Below, piece after piece: positions 56,250-64,000 of a DNA stretch of 64,000 nt. Numbering within the stretch: the stretch's first letter is position 1; each line of letters starts with the position of its first letter. The stretch lies in NCBI RefSeq assembly GCF_014653945.1, contig NZ_BNAU01000002.1, positions 124,001-188,000 on the forward strand, given 5' to 3'. Origin of the DNA: Amycolatopsis deserti (lineage in GTDB: Bacteria; Actinomycetota; Actinomycetes; Mycobacteriales; Pseudonocardiaceae). The translations under genes were made by a program, and so were the position numbers. The notes below the pieces were generated by a model. The model was not told the DNA's origin, made no database searches, and saw only the letters and a program-made list of their open reading frames with translations.

Positions 56250-56998
56250 CACTGCCCTCCCGTGGTCTGCTGTCCCGGCGCCTGCGTCTGCCCGTCGGAC
56301 GGCGGCACCTGCGCCTGGTCCGGCGGCTGGGTCACCTGGCTGTCGCCCTGCGGCACGTCACCCTCGATCGGGCGGCCGCCGACCGGCGTGCCCTGCGGCA
56401 CCACCGGCGCCGTCTGCGTCTGCGTGGCCGGGGCACCCTCGGCCTTCTTCGGCTCGCCGACCACGGTGACCGACCCGTCCGGGTTCAGCACCAGGTGCGC
56501 CGGGTCCTTCGCGGGCACCATGCCCAGCGCCTTGGCCCGCTCGGCCAGCGACGACGGCGACTCCGCGCCGCTGACGTCCTGCTGCAGCTGCTCGACCCGC
56601 TCGGCCAGCGCGGCGTTGTCGTCGCGCAACTGCTCGAGCCGGTAGGAGTCGGCGATCGCCTGCGTGGACAGCAGCAGCGTCGCCACCACCCCGGCGGCGA
56701 GCAGCACCATCACCAGCATCACGAACGTGGCCCGCGAGCGCGGCACCCGCAGCTTGAGCCGGATCTTCTGGCGCTCGGGCTCGGGCGCGCGCTTCAGGCC
56801 CTCGGCGCGCTGCGCCCGCCGGGCGTAGGCACGCTCGGCGGCGGTGGTGCGCTGGGACTGCCGCGGCTGCTGCTGGGGACGGCGGCGCTTGGCCGGTACC
56901 GGTGTGCCCAGGCCCTCCTCGGCGGGTGCGTCCGAACGGCGCGGACGCCGTCGCGGCTGCGCACCGGCCTGCCTGCGTGCCCGCGTAGGCGCTGTCAT
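56249..56998 (-). CDS. ftsL: FtsL-like divisome protein
   Basis: 249 residues, larger than E. coli FtsL but normal for actinobacteria. Basic cytoplasmic N-terminus (RRRPRRSDAPAEEGLGTPVPAKRRRPQQQPRQSQRTT), one transmembrane helix (ATFVMLVMVLLAAGVVATLLLST), leucine-zipper coiled coil (RLEQLRDDNAALAERVEQLQQDV), SLAERAKALGMVPAKDPAHLVLNPDG and a Pro/Gln/Thr-rich tail. Start at 56998 with a strong GCAGGAGG. Position between rsmH and ftsI is diagnostic. Confidence 0.9.
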   Translation of the reverse strand: MTAPTRARRQAGAQPRRRPRRSDAPAEEGLGTPVPAKRRRPQQQPRQSQRTTAAERAYARRAQRAEGLKRAPEPERQKIRLKLRVPRSRATFVMLVMVLLAAGVVATLLLSTQAIADSYRLEQLRDDNAALAERVEQLQQDVSGAESPSSLAERAKALGMVPAKDPAHLVLNPDGSVTVVGEPKKAEGAPATQTQTAPVVPQGTPVGGRPIEGDVPQGDSQVTQPPDQAQVPPSDGQTQAPGQQTTGGQ

Positions 56999-57075
56999 GC
57001 GTCCGCCTCCTGCATCTTGCGGGACACCCGCACCCGGGCTGGCCGCATGACCGGGGCTGCGCAATTGTCGATCAT
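56995..57075 (-). CDS. 26-residue ORF coupled between rsmH and ftsL, from a duplicated rsmH tail
   Basis: ATG at 57075 overlaps the rsmH stop (ATGA), and the TGA overlaps the ftsL start (ATGA), so ribosomes leaving rsmH could run through it into ftsL. It encodes [15 protein letters not shown] then [11 protein letters not shown]. The last 13 residues mirror the rsmH C-terminus ([12 protein letters not shown]), and both end in the identical 16-nt word GGAGGCGGACGCATGA. So the ribosome site and start of ftsL are themselves part of a duplicated rsmH 3' end. Peptide function unknown; it may only maintain coupling. Confidence 0.55.
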   Translation of the reverse strand: MIDNCAAPVMRPARVRVSRKMQEADA

Positions 57076-58031
57076 GCGTCCGCCTCCTTGATCCGTTCCG
57101 CCACCCGCAGCCGCACGGACGCCGCCCTCGGGTTCTGTTCGATCTCTTCCTCGCTCGCCTTCTCGGCGCCGCGCGTGATCAGCTTCAGTTCCGGCCCGTG
57201 GCCGGGGAGTTCGACCGGCAGGCCGGGCGGCGTGCGCGATTTCGCCAGCTCCGCGAAGGCCTGCTTGACGATCCGGTCCTCCAGCGAGTGGTAGGACTCC
57301 ACGACGATCCGGCCGCCCACGGCCAGCGCGGACAACGCCGCGGGGATCGCCCGGCGCAGCACCTCCAGCTCGCCGTTGACCTCGATGCGCAGCGCCTGGA
57401 ACGTGCGCTTGGCCGGATGCCCGCCGGTGCGGCGGCTCGCGGCCGGCACCGCGTCGTAGAGCAACCGCACCAGCCGCTCGCTGCGGTCGAACGGCTGCCG
57501 CGCCCGCTCCGCGACGATCGCCTTGACGATCCGCTGGGCGAACCGCTCCTCGCCGTACTCGCGCAGGATCCGGACCAGCTCGCCCGGCTCGTAGGTGTTG
57601 AGCACGTCCGCGGCGGTCTGCCCGGTGGTGGGGTCCATCCGCATGTCCAGCGGGGCGTCCCGGGCGTAGGCGAAGCCGCGTTCCTCGGAGTCCAGCTGCA
57701 TGGAGGACACGCCGAGGTCGAACATGACACCGTCCACACGGGACAACCCGAGCCGGTCGAGGACGTCCGGCAGGGTGTCGTAGACGGCGTGCACCAGCTG
57801 GGCGCGGTCGCCGAAGGGCGCCAGCCGCGCGCCGGCGCGTTCCAGCGCGTGCGGGTCCCGGTCCAGGCCGATGAGCTTCAGCTGGGGGAACGCGGTGAGC
57901 AGTGCCTCGGAGTGCCCGCCCAGGCCGGTGGTCGCGTCGACCACGACGGCCGGGCGGCCCTCGAGCGCGGGAGCGAACAGCTCCAGCACGCGCTCGGTCA
58001 TGACCGGCACGTGCGCGGCCTCGGCTGCCAC
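57072..58031 (-). CDS. rsmH: 16S rRNA m4C1402 methyltransferase RsmH (MraW)
   Basis: 319-codon frame. SAM-binding [102 protein letters not shown] and the tail [20 protein letters not shown] are typical. The GTG at 58031 sits 9 nt after AAGGGG; a GTG at 58040 is immediately adjacent to that site and so less likely. Second gene of the division cluster after mraZ. Confidence 0.95.
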   Translation of the reverse strand: MAAEAAHVPVMTERVLELFAPALEGRPAVVVDATTGLGGHSEALLTAFPQLKLIGLDRDPHALERAGARLAPFGDRAQLVHAVYDTLPDVLDRLGLSRVDGVMFDLGVSSMQLDSEERGFAYARDAPLDMRMDPTTGQTAADVLNTYEPGELVRILREYGEERFAQRIVKAIVAERARQPFDRSERLVRLLYDAVPAASRRTGGHPAKRTFQALRIEVNGELEVLRRAIPAALSALAVGGRIVVESYHSLEDRIVKQAFAELAKSRTPPGLPVELPGHGPELKLITRGAEKASEEEIEQNPRAASVRLRVAERIKEADA

Positions 58032-58183
58032 TTCTCCCACCCCCTTAAGCCGTCGTGCGGATGCCGTCAGGTCCCCGCCCGCCCGCTGCGAACCTGGTGC
58101 CGGGGAAGGTGCACCAGGGCCACTGAGCGGACAGAGGCCTCACGACATCCGTCGCCGGATCCCGCCCCCACTCGCGTTCCGCC

Positions 58184-58208
58184 ACCCGCGCCCCCCGACG
58201 GCGCGGGT
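58184..58208 (-). terminator. Hairpin between mraZ and rsmH, possible attenuator
   Basis: ACCCGCGCC and GGCGCGGGT form a perfect 9-bp stem around a 7-nt loop, 4 bp beyond the mraZ stop. There is no U-tract. It could attenuate read-through from the MraZ-controlled promoter into rsmH, or protect the short mraZ transcript. Confidence 0.5.
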
Positions 58209-58211
58209 CAC

Positions 58212-58643
58212 CTAGAAGACTCCCGGCAGGACCTCTTCCTGGGCCTGCGCGTAGCTGTCCTCGTGTTCCTCCAGGTAGGACTCCCAGCGCTGGGCGTCCC
58301 AGATCTCCAAGCGCGTGATCGCCCCGATCACCACGCACTCCTTGTTGAGCCCGGCGTAGCGCCGGAGCTCGGGCGCGATCGCGATGCGCCCCTGGCCGTC
58401 CGGACGCTGCTCGTCGGTGCCCGCGAACAGGTACCGCTGGTAGGCCCGCACCGCCTCGTTGGTGAAGGGCGCCTCCGCGACCTTGCGGGCCAGCTGCTCG
58501 AACTCCGCGCGCGGGAAGACGAAGAGGCAGTGATCTTGCCCCTTGGTGACCATCAGCCCACCTGCCAGCGCGTCGCGGAACTTCGCGGGCAGCGTGAGCC
58601 GCCCCTTGTCGTCCAGCTTGGGTGTGTGGGTGCCGAGGAACAC
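58212..58643 (-). CDS. mraZ: MraZ transcriptional regulator
   Basis: 143 residues, double SpoVT-AbrB fold that forms a ring and represses the division cluster promoter. [48 protein letters not shown] and [54 protein letters not shown] give the two DxKGR/DxQGR half-sites. The GTG at 58643 follows GGGAGG by 9 nt and gives the usual actinobacterial length; the ATG two codons upstream is too close to it. Confidence 0.95.
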   Translation of the reverse strand: MFLGTHTPKLDDKGRLTLPAKFRDALAGGLMVTKGQDHCLFVFPRAEFEQLARKVAEAPFTNEAVRAYQRYLFAGTDEQRPDGQGRIAIAPELRRYAGLNKECVVIGAITRLEIWDAQRWESYLEEHEDSYAQAQEEVLPGVF

Positions 58644-58699
58644 CGGCATCCACCTCCCCACCGCCCCCGGTGCTCCACCGGATGCGGCCCCTGGGGCCT

Positions 58700-58742
58700 C
58701 CCTACTGCCCCACTGCGCACCACCGTACCCCACTTTTCCCCA
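58700..58742 (-). promoter_or_regulatory. MraZ operator: TGGGG direct repeats at 10-bp period
   Basis: On the minus strand TGGGG starts at 58742, 58732 and 58712, with TGG at 58722 and TAGGG at 58704. Direct repeats of TGGGN separated by 5 nt, upstream of mraZ, are the known MraZ-binding box in other bacteria. The array ends 57 bp before the mraZ start, placing it over the expected promoter, so autorepression is likely. Confidence 0.8.
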
Positions 58743-58816
58743 CAGTCAACGCCGCAAGGATGCCCGACCGGGCGATCCTGGCGGTATTTACGCAGGTCAG
58801 CGCGAGGGGGTCGAAG

Positions 58817-58980
58817 TGGGGAGAAGGTGGGGAGCCGCGGCGGGCCTCCCCCGCACCGGGTAGCTTTCGCGCCCGCGGAACGGCGTTTCGGGCCTCTGGT
58901 GGGGGCCGGTGGGGCGGGCGGTGGGTGGAAGTGGGGAGCGCGGTGGGGATGGGTGGGGAAGCGGGTGGAGGACAGTGGGG
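58817..58980 (+). repeat. Plus-strand TGGGG array with 10/12-bp alternation
   Basis: TGGGG or TGGG/TGG begins at 58817, 58828, then at 58900, 58910, 58922, 58932, 58944, 58954, 58966 and 58976. From 58900 the steps alternate 10 and 12 bp, so the array is a tandem 22-bp repeat of nearly four units. It lies upstream of mraZ but on the opposite strand from the operator repeats. No gene occurs in 58743-59090. It may be an extended MraZ target or a nucleoid-binding site. Confidence 0.65.
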
Positions 58981-59090
58981 CATCCGGGTGAGCACGGCCG
59001 CCCGGGTACCCGCGAAGCTCCGCGAGCTCGACGTTCCGGCGCGCGAGCCGCGCGGGTCAGGTGCGCGTCGTCCGGCGTTCGGGCCTGGGC

Positions 59091-59804
59091 TCAGCCGAGC
59101 AGCTCCGCCAGCCGCGCCGCCACCTTCGCCGAGCCGGCGGGGACCACGTTCACCCACGCCGCTCCCCCGCGCCCCGGCTCCACGGTGCCCAGGTACGCGC
59201 CCTGGTCGGTGCGGAACCAGCTCACGCCACCGGCCCGGCGCAGCCGCCCGGCCTCGCGCACGCGCACCGTGAACTGCCCGGCCCCGAGCACCGGCCGGGA
59301 CTGGATCGCCCGCACCTCGTCCACCTGCCGCGCCGCCGCTCGCGAACCACCGCCCCCGGACAGCGCGTCGGCCGGGAGGCTGACTCCGTAGCCCGGCCCG
59401 GGCTCCAGTGGGGGCAGCAGGTCGACGACCGCGGTGAAGATCTCCGTGTCGCGGATCCCGGACAGCCCGATGGTCCGGCTCGGCTGCGCCGCCAGCACGC
59501 CCCGCCTGCCGCCGGCCGCGGCCACCGCCCGGAACGGCGCCTCCGCCTCCAGATCAGCCAGGGCCTCGCACTCGACGTAGACCTCCGCCGTCGCCAGGGT
59601 CGCCAGCCGCGACTCCAGCGCGGGGTCCAGCCGGCCGCCGTCGAGAAGCCCCCGCTCGGCCAGGTTCGCGTGCACCGCGCGGCGGATCTCGGCGCGCTCG
59701 GCCTCGGTCGCGCCGACACTGCGGACCTCCAGCGGCACCGGCACCCGGGTGTGCCCGAGGTCGTGCCACAGGACGTCGAACGCGGACGCCGAGACCCGGA
59801 TCAC
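59091..59804 (-). CDS. EspG-like ESX secretion-associated protein
   Basis: 237 residues, cytosolic chaperone-like fold of the EspG family that binds PE/PPE-type substrates of type VII secretion. RVSASAFDVLWHDLGHTRVPVPLEVRSVGATEAERAEIRRAVHANLAERGLLDGG and PLEPGPGYGVSLPADAL, then WFRTDQGAYLGTVEPGRGG...AKVAARLAELLG match actinobacterial EspG homologues. GTG at 59804 overlaps the upstream gene stop (GTGA). No ESX core genes (eccA-E) are in the window. Confidence 0.8.
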   Translation of the reverse strand: MIRVSASAFDVLWHDLGHTRVPVPLEVRSVGATEAERAEIRRAVHANLAERGLLDGGRLDPALESRLATLATAEVYVECEALADLEAEAPFRAVAAAGGRRGVLAAQPSRTIGLSGIRDTEIFTAVVDLLPPLEPGPGYGVSLPADALSGGGGSRAAARQVDEVRAIQSRPVLGAGQFTVRVREAGRLRRAGGVSWFRTDQGAYLGTVEPGRGGAAWVNVVPAGSAKVAARLAELLG

Positions 59805-60358
59805 GACTGCCCCAGCTCCGGTGGTTCGTCGAAGAACCGGCCCGGCACCGACTCGCGCAGGGCCGCGTCGCGCGCGTTGAGCACGTCGATCGCCTTCTGG
59901 CGGGCCTCCTCGGCGGCCGCCCGCCGCTGCTCCATGGCGTCCGACAGCCCGGCCAGCGCCGCGAAGTTCCCGCTCGCGGCGGCCTCGCGGATCATCGCGG
60001 CCGGGTCGTAGGGCACCGGCGGCGGCATCTCGTCCCGCGCCCGCGCGGCGATCCCGGCCTGGCGCCCGACCGCGTCGGACAGGGTCGCCGACAGCTCGGT
60101 GGCGTGCCCGGACCAGCTCTCGGCCTTGGCCAGCGTCTTGCGCAGCGCCTCCCCGGCCGGGCCCTCGAACGCCTCGCCCGCCCGCTCCGCGATCGTGCCG
60201 AGCGCCTGCGCCGACTCGCGCAGCCGCGCGGCCAGCCCGGCCCACTGCTCGCCGATGCGGCCGGCGGTGGCCGGGTCGTTGCCGTCGGCGACCTCGGCCG
60301 CCATCGCCTCGTGGGTGTAGGACTCGTACCGCGTCGTCGGCTCGGGCACCTGGTTCAC
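59801..60358 (-). CDS. PPE/WXG-like helical protein
   Basis: 185 residues. The first 110 form long amphipathic helices around a Trp-Ala-Gly turn (GEQWAGLAARLRESAQALGTIAERAGEAFEGPAGEALRKTLAKAESWSGHATEL), like PPE or WXG100 secretion substrates. The C-terminal part is Ala/Met-rich with PPPVPYDPAAM. It is the probable partner of the adjacent EspG-like protein, with which it is translationally coupled. GTG start at 60358. Family assignment is by pattern, not a clear signature. Confidence 0.68.
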   Translation of the reverse strand: MNQVPEPTTRYESYTHEAMAAEVADGNDPATAGRIGEQWAGLAARLRESAQALGTIAERAGEAFEGPAGEALRKTLAKAESWSGHATELSATLSDAVGRQAGIAARARDEMPPPVPYDPAAMIREAAASGNFAALAGLSDAMEQRRAAAEEARQKAIDVLNARDAALRESVPGRFFDEPPELGQS

Positions 60359-60367
60359 GCCGGCTCC

Positions 60368-60904
60368 TCAGGGCAGTTTCGGCTCGATCAGCCGGGCCAC
60401 GGTGTCCGCCCGCTCGCACGCGAGCGGCGTGTCCGCGAAACCCGTGTTGGTCACGTCCACCTGCACGCTGGCCTCCTGGCCGACGCCGAGCAGGACCGCG
60501 CACGTGCCGTCCCCGGCGCGGCGGTCGGACACCCGGAAGCCCTTGTGCGCACCCACGGTCACGCGCTTGCCGGTGCCCTTGTCGATCTCCAGCGACGCCA
60601 GCGGCGCGTCCTCGGCGAGCGTGACGGTGACGCCGAAGGTGCCCGGCTCGGTCCAGTCGCAGGCTCGTGCGGTGCCGATGGTCTTCTCCTCGCCCAGCGA
60701 GGTCAGCCCGGCGGTGGAGCGGTCGGTCGTGGACAGCAGCTCGCACGGCTTCAGCCCCGCCAGACCGGCAGGCGGCGCGCTGGGCGAGGCCGAGGCGGGG
60801 CTGGACGGGACCGGCGCCGCGGGCCGCGAAGCCGGCTGCCCGCACGCGGTGAGCAGCGCGCCGGCGGCGAGCACCAGGACCGCACCGCGCATCCGCTCAG
60901 CCAC
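60368..60904 (-). CDS. DUF3558 lipoprotein
   Basis: 178 residues. Signal peptide with lipobox GALLTACGQ (Cys21), a Pro/Ser/Ala linker, then the DUF3558 domain with Cys residues that may form disulphides (KPCELLSTTD, ARACDWTEPGTFGVTVTLAED, DGTCAVLLGVG, PLACERADTVARLIEPKLP). Surface-exposed, matured by LspA. DUF3558 lipoproteins often sit next to ESX-related genes in Pseudonocardiales. GTG start overlaps the upstream gene by 8 bp. Confidence 0.85.
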   Translation of the reverse strand: MAERMRGAVLVLAAGALLTACGQPASRPAAPVPSSPASASPSAPPAGLAGLKPCELLSTTDRSTAGLTSLGEEKTIGTARACDWTEPGTFGVTVTLAEDAPLASLEIDKGTGKRVTVGAHKGFRVSDRRAGDGTCAVLLGVGQEASVQVDVTNTGFADTPLACERADTVARLIEPKLP

Positions 60905-61247
60905 CGCTGCAGTCGACGCCCTCGGCGGCGTCGTCGTCGCTGTCGGAGTACCGCTTCAGCGCGCGGCGGATGTTCGTCTTCAGCGTCTCCAGCTCCTGGC
61001 CGAACCGGATCAGCGAGTCGGCCGCCGAACCGGGACCGCCCAGGCCGTAGCGGGCCATGAACTCGCCGACCTCGCCGGCGTACCCGCCGCCCAGCGGCAC
61101 GGTGCGGCCCAGCACCCGGGCCTCCCGCACCATCTCGCCGACGACGTCCTGGAGCTGACTGATCTGCTGATAGGCCCCGGCCGCCAGCTCGGGCGAGACC
61201 GCGAACGCCCCCGCGTTCACGTTCAGGCCACTGTGCGTGTCGGTCAT
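60897..61247 (-). CDS. WXG100-like / ESX-associated small protein
   Basis: 116 residues, first gene of the four-gene ESX-associated group. LNVNAGAFAVSPELAAGAYQQISQLQDVVGEMVREARVLGRTVPLGGGYAGEVGEFMARYGLGGPGSAADSLIRFGQELETLKTNIRRALKRYSDSDDDAAEG is an alpha-helical hairpin with a Gly-rich turn rather than a WXG. It is likely a type VII-type secreted or chaperone partner. ATG at 61247. Overlaps the lipoprotein gene by 8 bp. Confidence 0.7.
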   Translation of the reverse strand: MTDTHSGLNVNAGAFAVSPELAAGAYQQISQLQDVVGEMVREARVLGRTVPLGGGYAGEVGEFMARYGLGGPGSAADSLIRFGQELETLKTNIRRALKRYSDSDDDAAEGVDCSGG

Positions 61248-61492
61248 CGGTTCTGTTCGCACCTCTCGGTAGCCGACCGGTTCCAGACCGCAGCATAGCG
61301 TCCGAATCGAATTCAGGGTTCTTCGACCGACTTGGCCGGGGTTTGACACACTGGATGCCAGGCTGGGTGCCGGGGCGGGCCACCGCGCAGCACCCGTCCC
61401 CGGCTGTGAGATCCTTCCGCGCCGCGGCGCGGTCAGGCGGGCCGCACCCGTGTTCCGGTTTTGAAAAATGGGCTTCGGCACCAGGAGGTCGA

Positions 61493-62581
<1,089 letters not shown>

Positions 62582-62587
62582 CCGGCC

Positions 62588-63862
62588 GTGTTCCGCTCGC
62601 TGTCCGGGCTGACCACGCGGGGGCGGTGCCTGCTCGCCGCCGGGGTGGCGGCCGCGGTGTGCGCGGTGGTGCTCAACGAGCGCGACCTGCTGCGGGTCGC
62701 GGTGTTCGTGGTGGCGCTGCCGCTGCTGATCGCCCTGTTCATCGCGGCGTCGCGGGTGCGCATCGGCGCGTCCCGCAAGCTGCTGCCCGAGCGCGTCTCG
62801 GCCGGGTCGGCGGGCGAGGTGGAGCTGGCGCTGTGGCGCGACGGCAAGCTGCCCGCCGGTGAGGTCCTGCTCGAGGACGGGGTGCCCTACGCGCTGGGGT
62901 CGCGGCCGCGCTTCGTCGTGGAGCGCCTGCCGCACGGCCGCGTCATCGCGCTGCGCTACCCGATCCAGCCGATGATGCGCGGGATCCAGCAGGTCGGCCC
63001 GCTGCGTGCGACGCTGACCGACCCGTTCGGGCTGTGCGAGTTCGACCGCGAGCTGATCGCGCATTCGCGGCTGGTCGTGGTGCCGAAGGTGGTGTCCCTG
63101 TGGGGGCTGCCCAGCGGCGCCGGGATCGGCGCGGGCGACGACGGCAGCGTCCGGCTGCACGCCGGCCAGGGCGAGACCGACGTGGTGGTGCGGCAGTACC
63201 GGCAGGGCGACGACCTGCGCAAGGTGCACTGGCGCTCGACCGCGCGGCGCGACGAGATCATGGTGCGGGTCGAGGAGCGGCCGTGGCGCGGCGGGACGAC
63301 CGTCCTGCTCGACCACCGGGCCGCGGCGCACCACGGCACCGGGCCGGCCGCGAGCCTGGAGTGGGCGATCTCGTTCGCCGCGAGCGTGTGCGTGCACGTG
63401 CGGCGGGCCGGGCACCGCGTCCGGCTGGTCACCGAGCACGGCAAACCGCTGGCCGACGTGCCCGGCGACGGCGGCGAGGGCTACGACAACGTGCTGCTCG
63501 ACGCGCTGGCCGCGCTGCAGCCGGCGCACCAGCGCGACCTGACGACGGGTCATGATCCGGCCGAGGGGCAGGAGCTGATCGCGATCCTGGGGACGGTGTC
63601 GAACCAGGCGGTGACGGAGCTGGCGCGGTTCCGGCCGCGGGGCATCCGGAGCTTGGCGGTGCTGCTGGACACCCCGGCGTGGTCCGGGGGCGTGAGCGCG
63701 CCGGAACATCGCGCGGCGGCGACGGAGGAGTCGGCGGCGCTGCTGCGGGCGGCCGGCTGGGGCGTCGTGGTGGCCGGCCCGAACAGCCCGATGCCCCAGG
63801 TCTGGGGCGATTTGTGCCGCACCGCCGCGGGGCGGGGCACCCTCATCGGGGGCGCGCTGTGA
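62588..63862 (+). CDS. DUF58 (vWA-like) membrane protein
   Basis: 424 residues. Two N-terminal transmembrane helices (RCLLAAGVAAAVCAVVLN and VAVFVVALPLLIALFIAA), a beta-rich region, then the DUF58 signature TDVVVRQYRQGDDLRKVHWRSTARRDEIMVRVEERPW and a partial vWA fold (TTVLLDHRAAAHHG). MoxR partner. GTG start at 62588, 6 bp after moxR. Ends in GTGA overlap with the next gene. Confidence 0.9.
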   Translation: MFRSLSGLTTRGRCLLAAGVAAAVCAVVLNERDLLRVAVFVVALPLLIALFIAASRVRIGASRKLLPERVSAGSAGEVELALWRDGKLPAGEVLLEDGVPYALGSRPRFVVERLPHGRVIALRYPIQPMMRGIQQVGPLRATLTDPFGLCEFDRELIAHSRLVVVPKVVSLWGLPSGAGIGAGDDGSVRLHAGQGETDVVVRQYRQGDDLRKVHWRSTARRDEIMVRVEERPWRGGTTVLLDHRAAAHHGTGPAASLEWAISFAASVCVHVRRAGHRVRLVTEHGKPLADVPGDGGEGYDNVLLDALAALQPAHQRDLTTGHDPAEGQELIAILGTVSNQAVTELARFRPRGIRSLAVLLDTPAWSGGVSAPEHRAAATEESAALLRAAGWGVVVAGPNSPMPQVWGDLCRTAAGRGTLIGGAL

Positions 63863-64000
63863 ACGGGCGCGACCGTCTGACGGCGGGCAGCGCATCGGTC
63901 CACGGCCGCTCCGCGGCGGGCTCGCGCCGGTTCACGCTTGGTGAGCCCACCGCGCGCCACGCCACCAGCGGCGCTACCGCGGACCCGCGCCCCGCCACGG
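63859..64000 (+). CDS. Start of third gene in the MoxR operon, cut off (probably transglutaminase-like)
   Basis: The GTG at 63859 overlaps the DUF58 stop (GTGA) and opens a frame to the window end: it begins VNGRDRLTAGSASVHGRS and continues with an Arg/Thr/Ala-rich segment without a membrane helix yet. By operon order the gene should be a DUF3488/transglutaminase-like (TgpA) membrane protein, but nothing in the visible 47 codons shows this domain. An unusually long disordered N-terminus or a different start is possible. Confidence 0.5.
   Translation, partial: MNGRDRLTAGSASVHGRSAAGSRRFTLGEPTARHATSGATADPRPAT

Noticed and set aside
52689..56645. 1318-codon plus-strand frame opposite murE-ftsI
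   Set aside because: Same shadow effect; it crosses two real genes and their gap and has no protein-like composition.
58817..58980. CRISPR array
   Set aside because: The repeats are 5-bp words in 10/12-bp steps, far too short for CRISPR, and no cas gene is present.
59091..61247. Complete type VII secretion locus
   Set aside because: No EccB, EccC, EccD, EccE or MycP homologue lies in the window; only accessory-type proteins are present.

Overview
This window is very GC-rich chromosomal DNA. Reading frames use G/C in the third position, and GTG and TTG starts are common. It carries an actinobacterial division and cell-wall cluster with Wag31-type DivIVA and SepF, F420-type oxidoreductases, a DUF3558 lipoprotein, an EspG-like protein, a SAM-IV riboswitch and an actinobacterial ileS T-box. 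Together these point to Actinomycetes, most likely Pseudonocardiales (Amycolatopsis-like). That placement is an inference; there is no rRNA gene in the window.

Layout. (1) 1-9200: two glycosyltransferases, a DUF4383 membrane protein, a SigB/SigF-type sigma factor followed by a ClpC-type unfoldase and a small membrane protein, then an amidase paired with an SCO6745-like protein. Several promoters here look like targets of the sigma factor. (2) 9200-20150: a beta-phosphoglucomutase/GH65 phosphorylase pair, an Fpg/Nei glycosylase, two F420-type oxidoreductases, two tandem DUF885 putative metallopeptidases, an unknown Pro-rich protein, and two decayed regulators (ArsR and WYL). (3) 20700-36400: rluD and lspA; a class V aminotransferase under a SAM-IV riboswitch; a CPA antiporter; two paralogous ArsR regulators; a MecA-like penicillin-binding protein; ileS under a T-box; an MFS exporter; an SDR and a methyltransferase. 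(4) 36400-58750: the cell-division cluster, all on the minus strand in the order mraZ-rsmH-ftsL-ftsI-murE-murF-mraY-murD-ftsW-murG-murC-ftsQ-ftsZ-pgeF-yggS-sepF-yggT-divIVA. The ftsQ-ftsZ gap holds a DinB/OsmC pair, and a plus-strand gene of unknown function lies between ftsZ and pgeF. (5) 58750-64000: a four-gene minus-strand ESX-associated group (EspG-like, two helical secretion-type proteins, DUF3558 lipoprotein) and a divergent MoxR-DUF58-(transglutaminase-like, cut off) operon.

How it works together: the mur/mra/fts genes make lipid II and build the septum and are tightly coupled by ATGA, GTGA, TTGA and TGATG junctions. MraZ has its own operator of TGGGG repeats at 10-bp period. SepF, YggT and DivIVA place the divisome and polar growth machinery.

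The least expected signal is that four genes (the class V aminotransferase, both ArsR paralogues, and rsmH) are each followed directly by partial copies of their own 3' ends. Two of these copies are still open reading frames. One is a 26-codon ORF wedged between rsmH and ftsL with ATGA overlaps on both sides.
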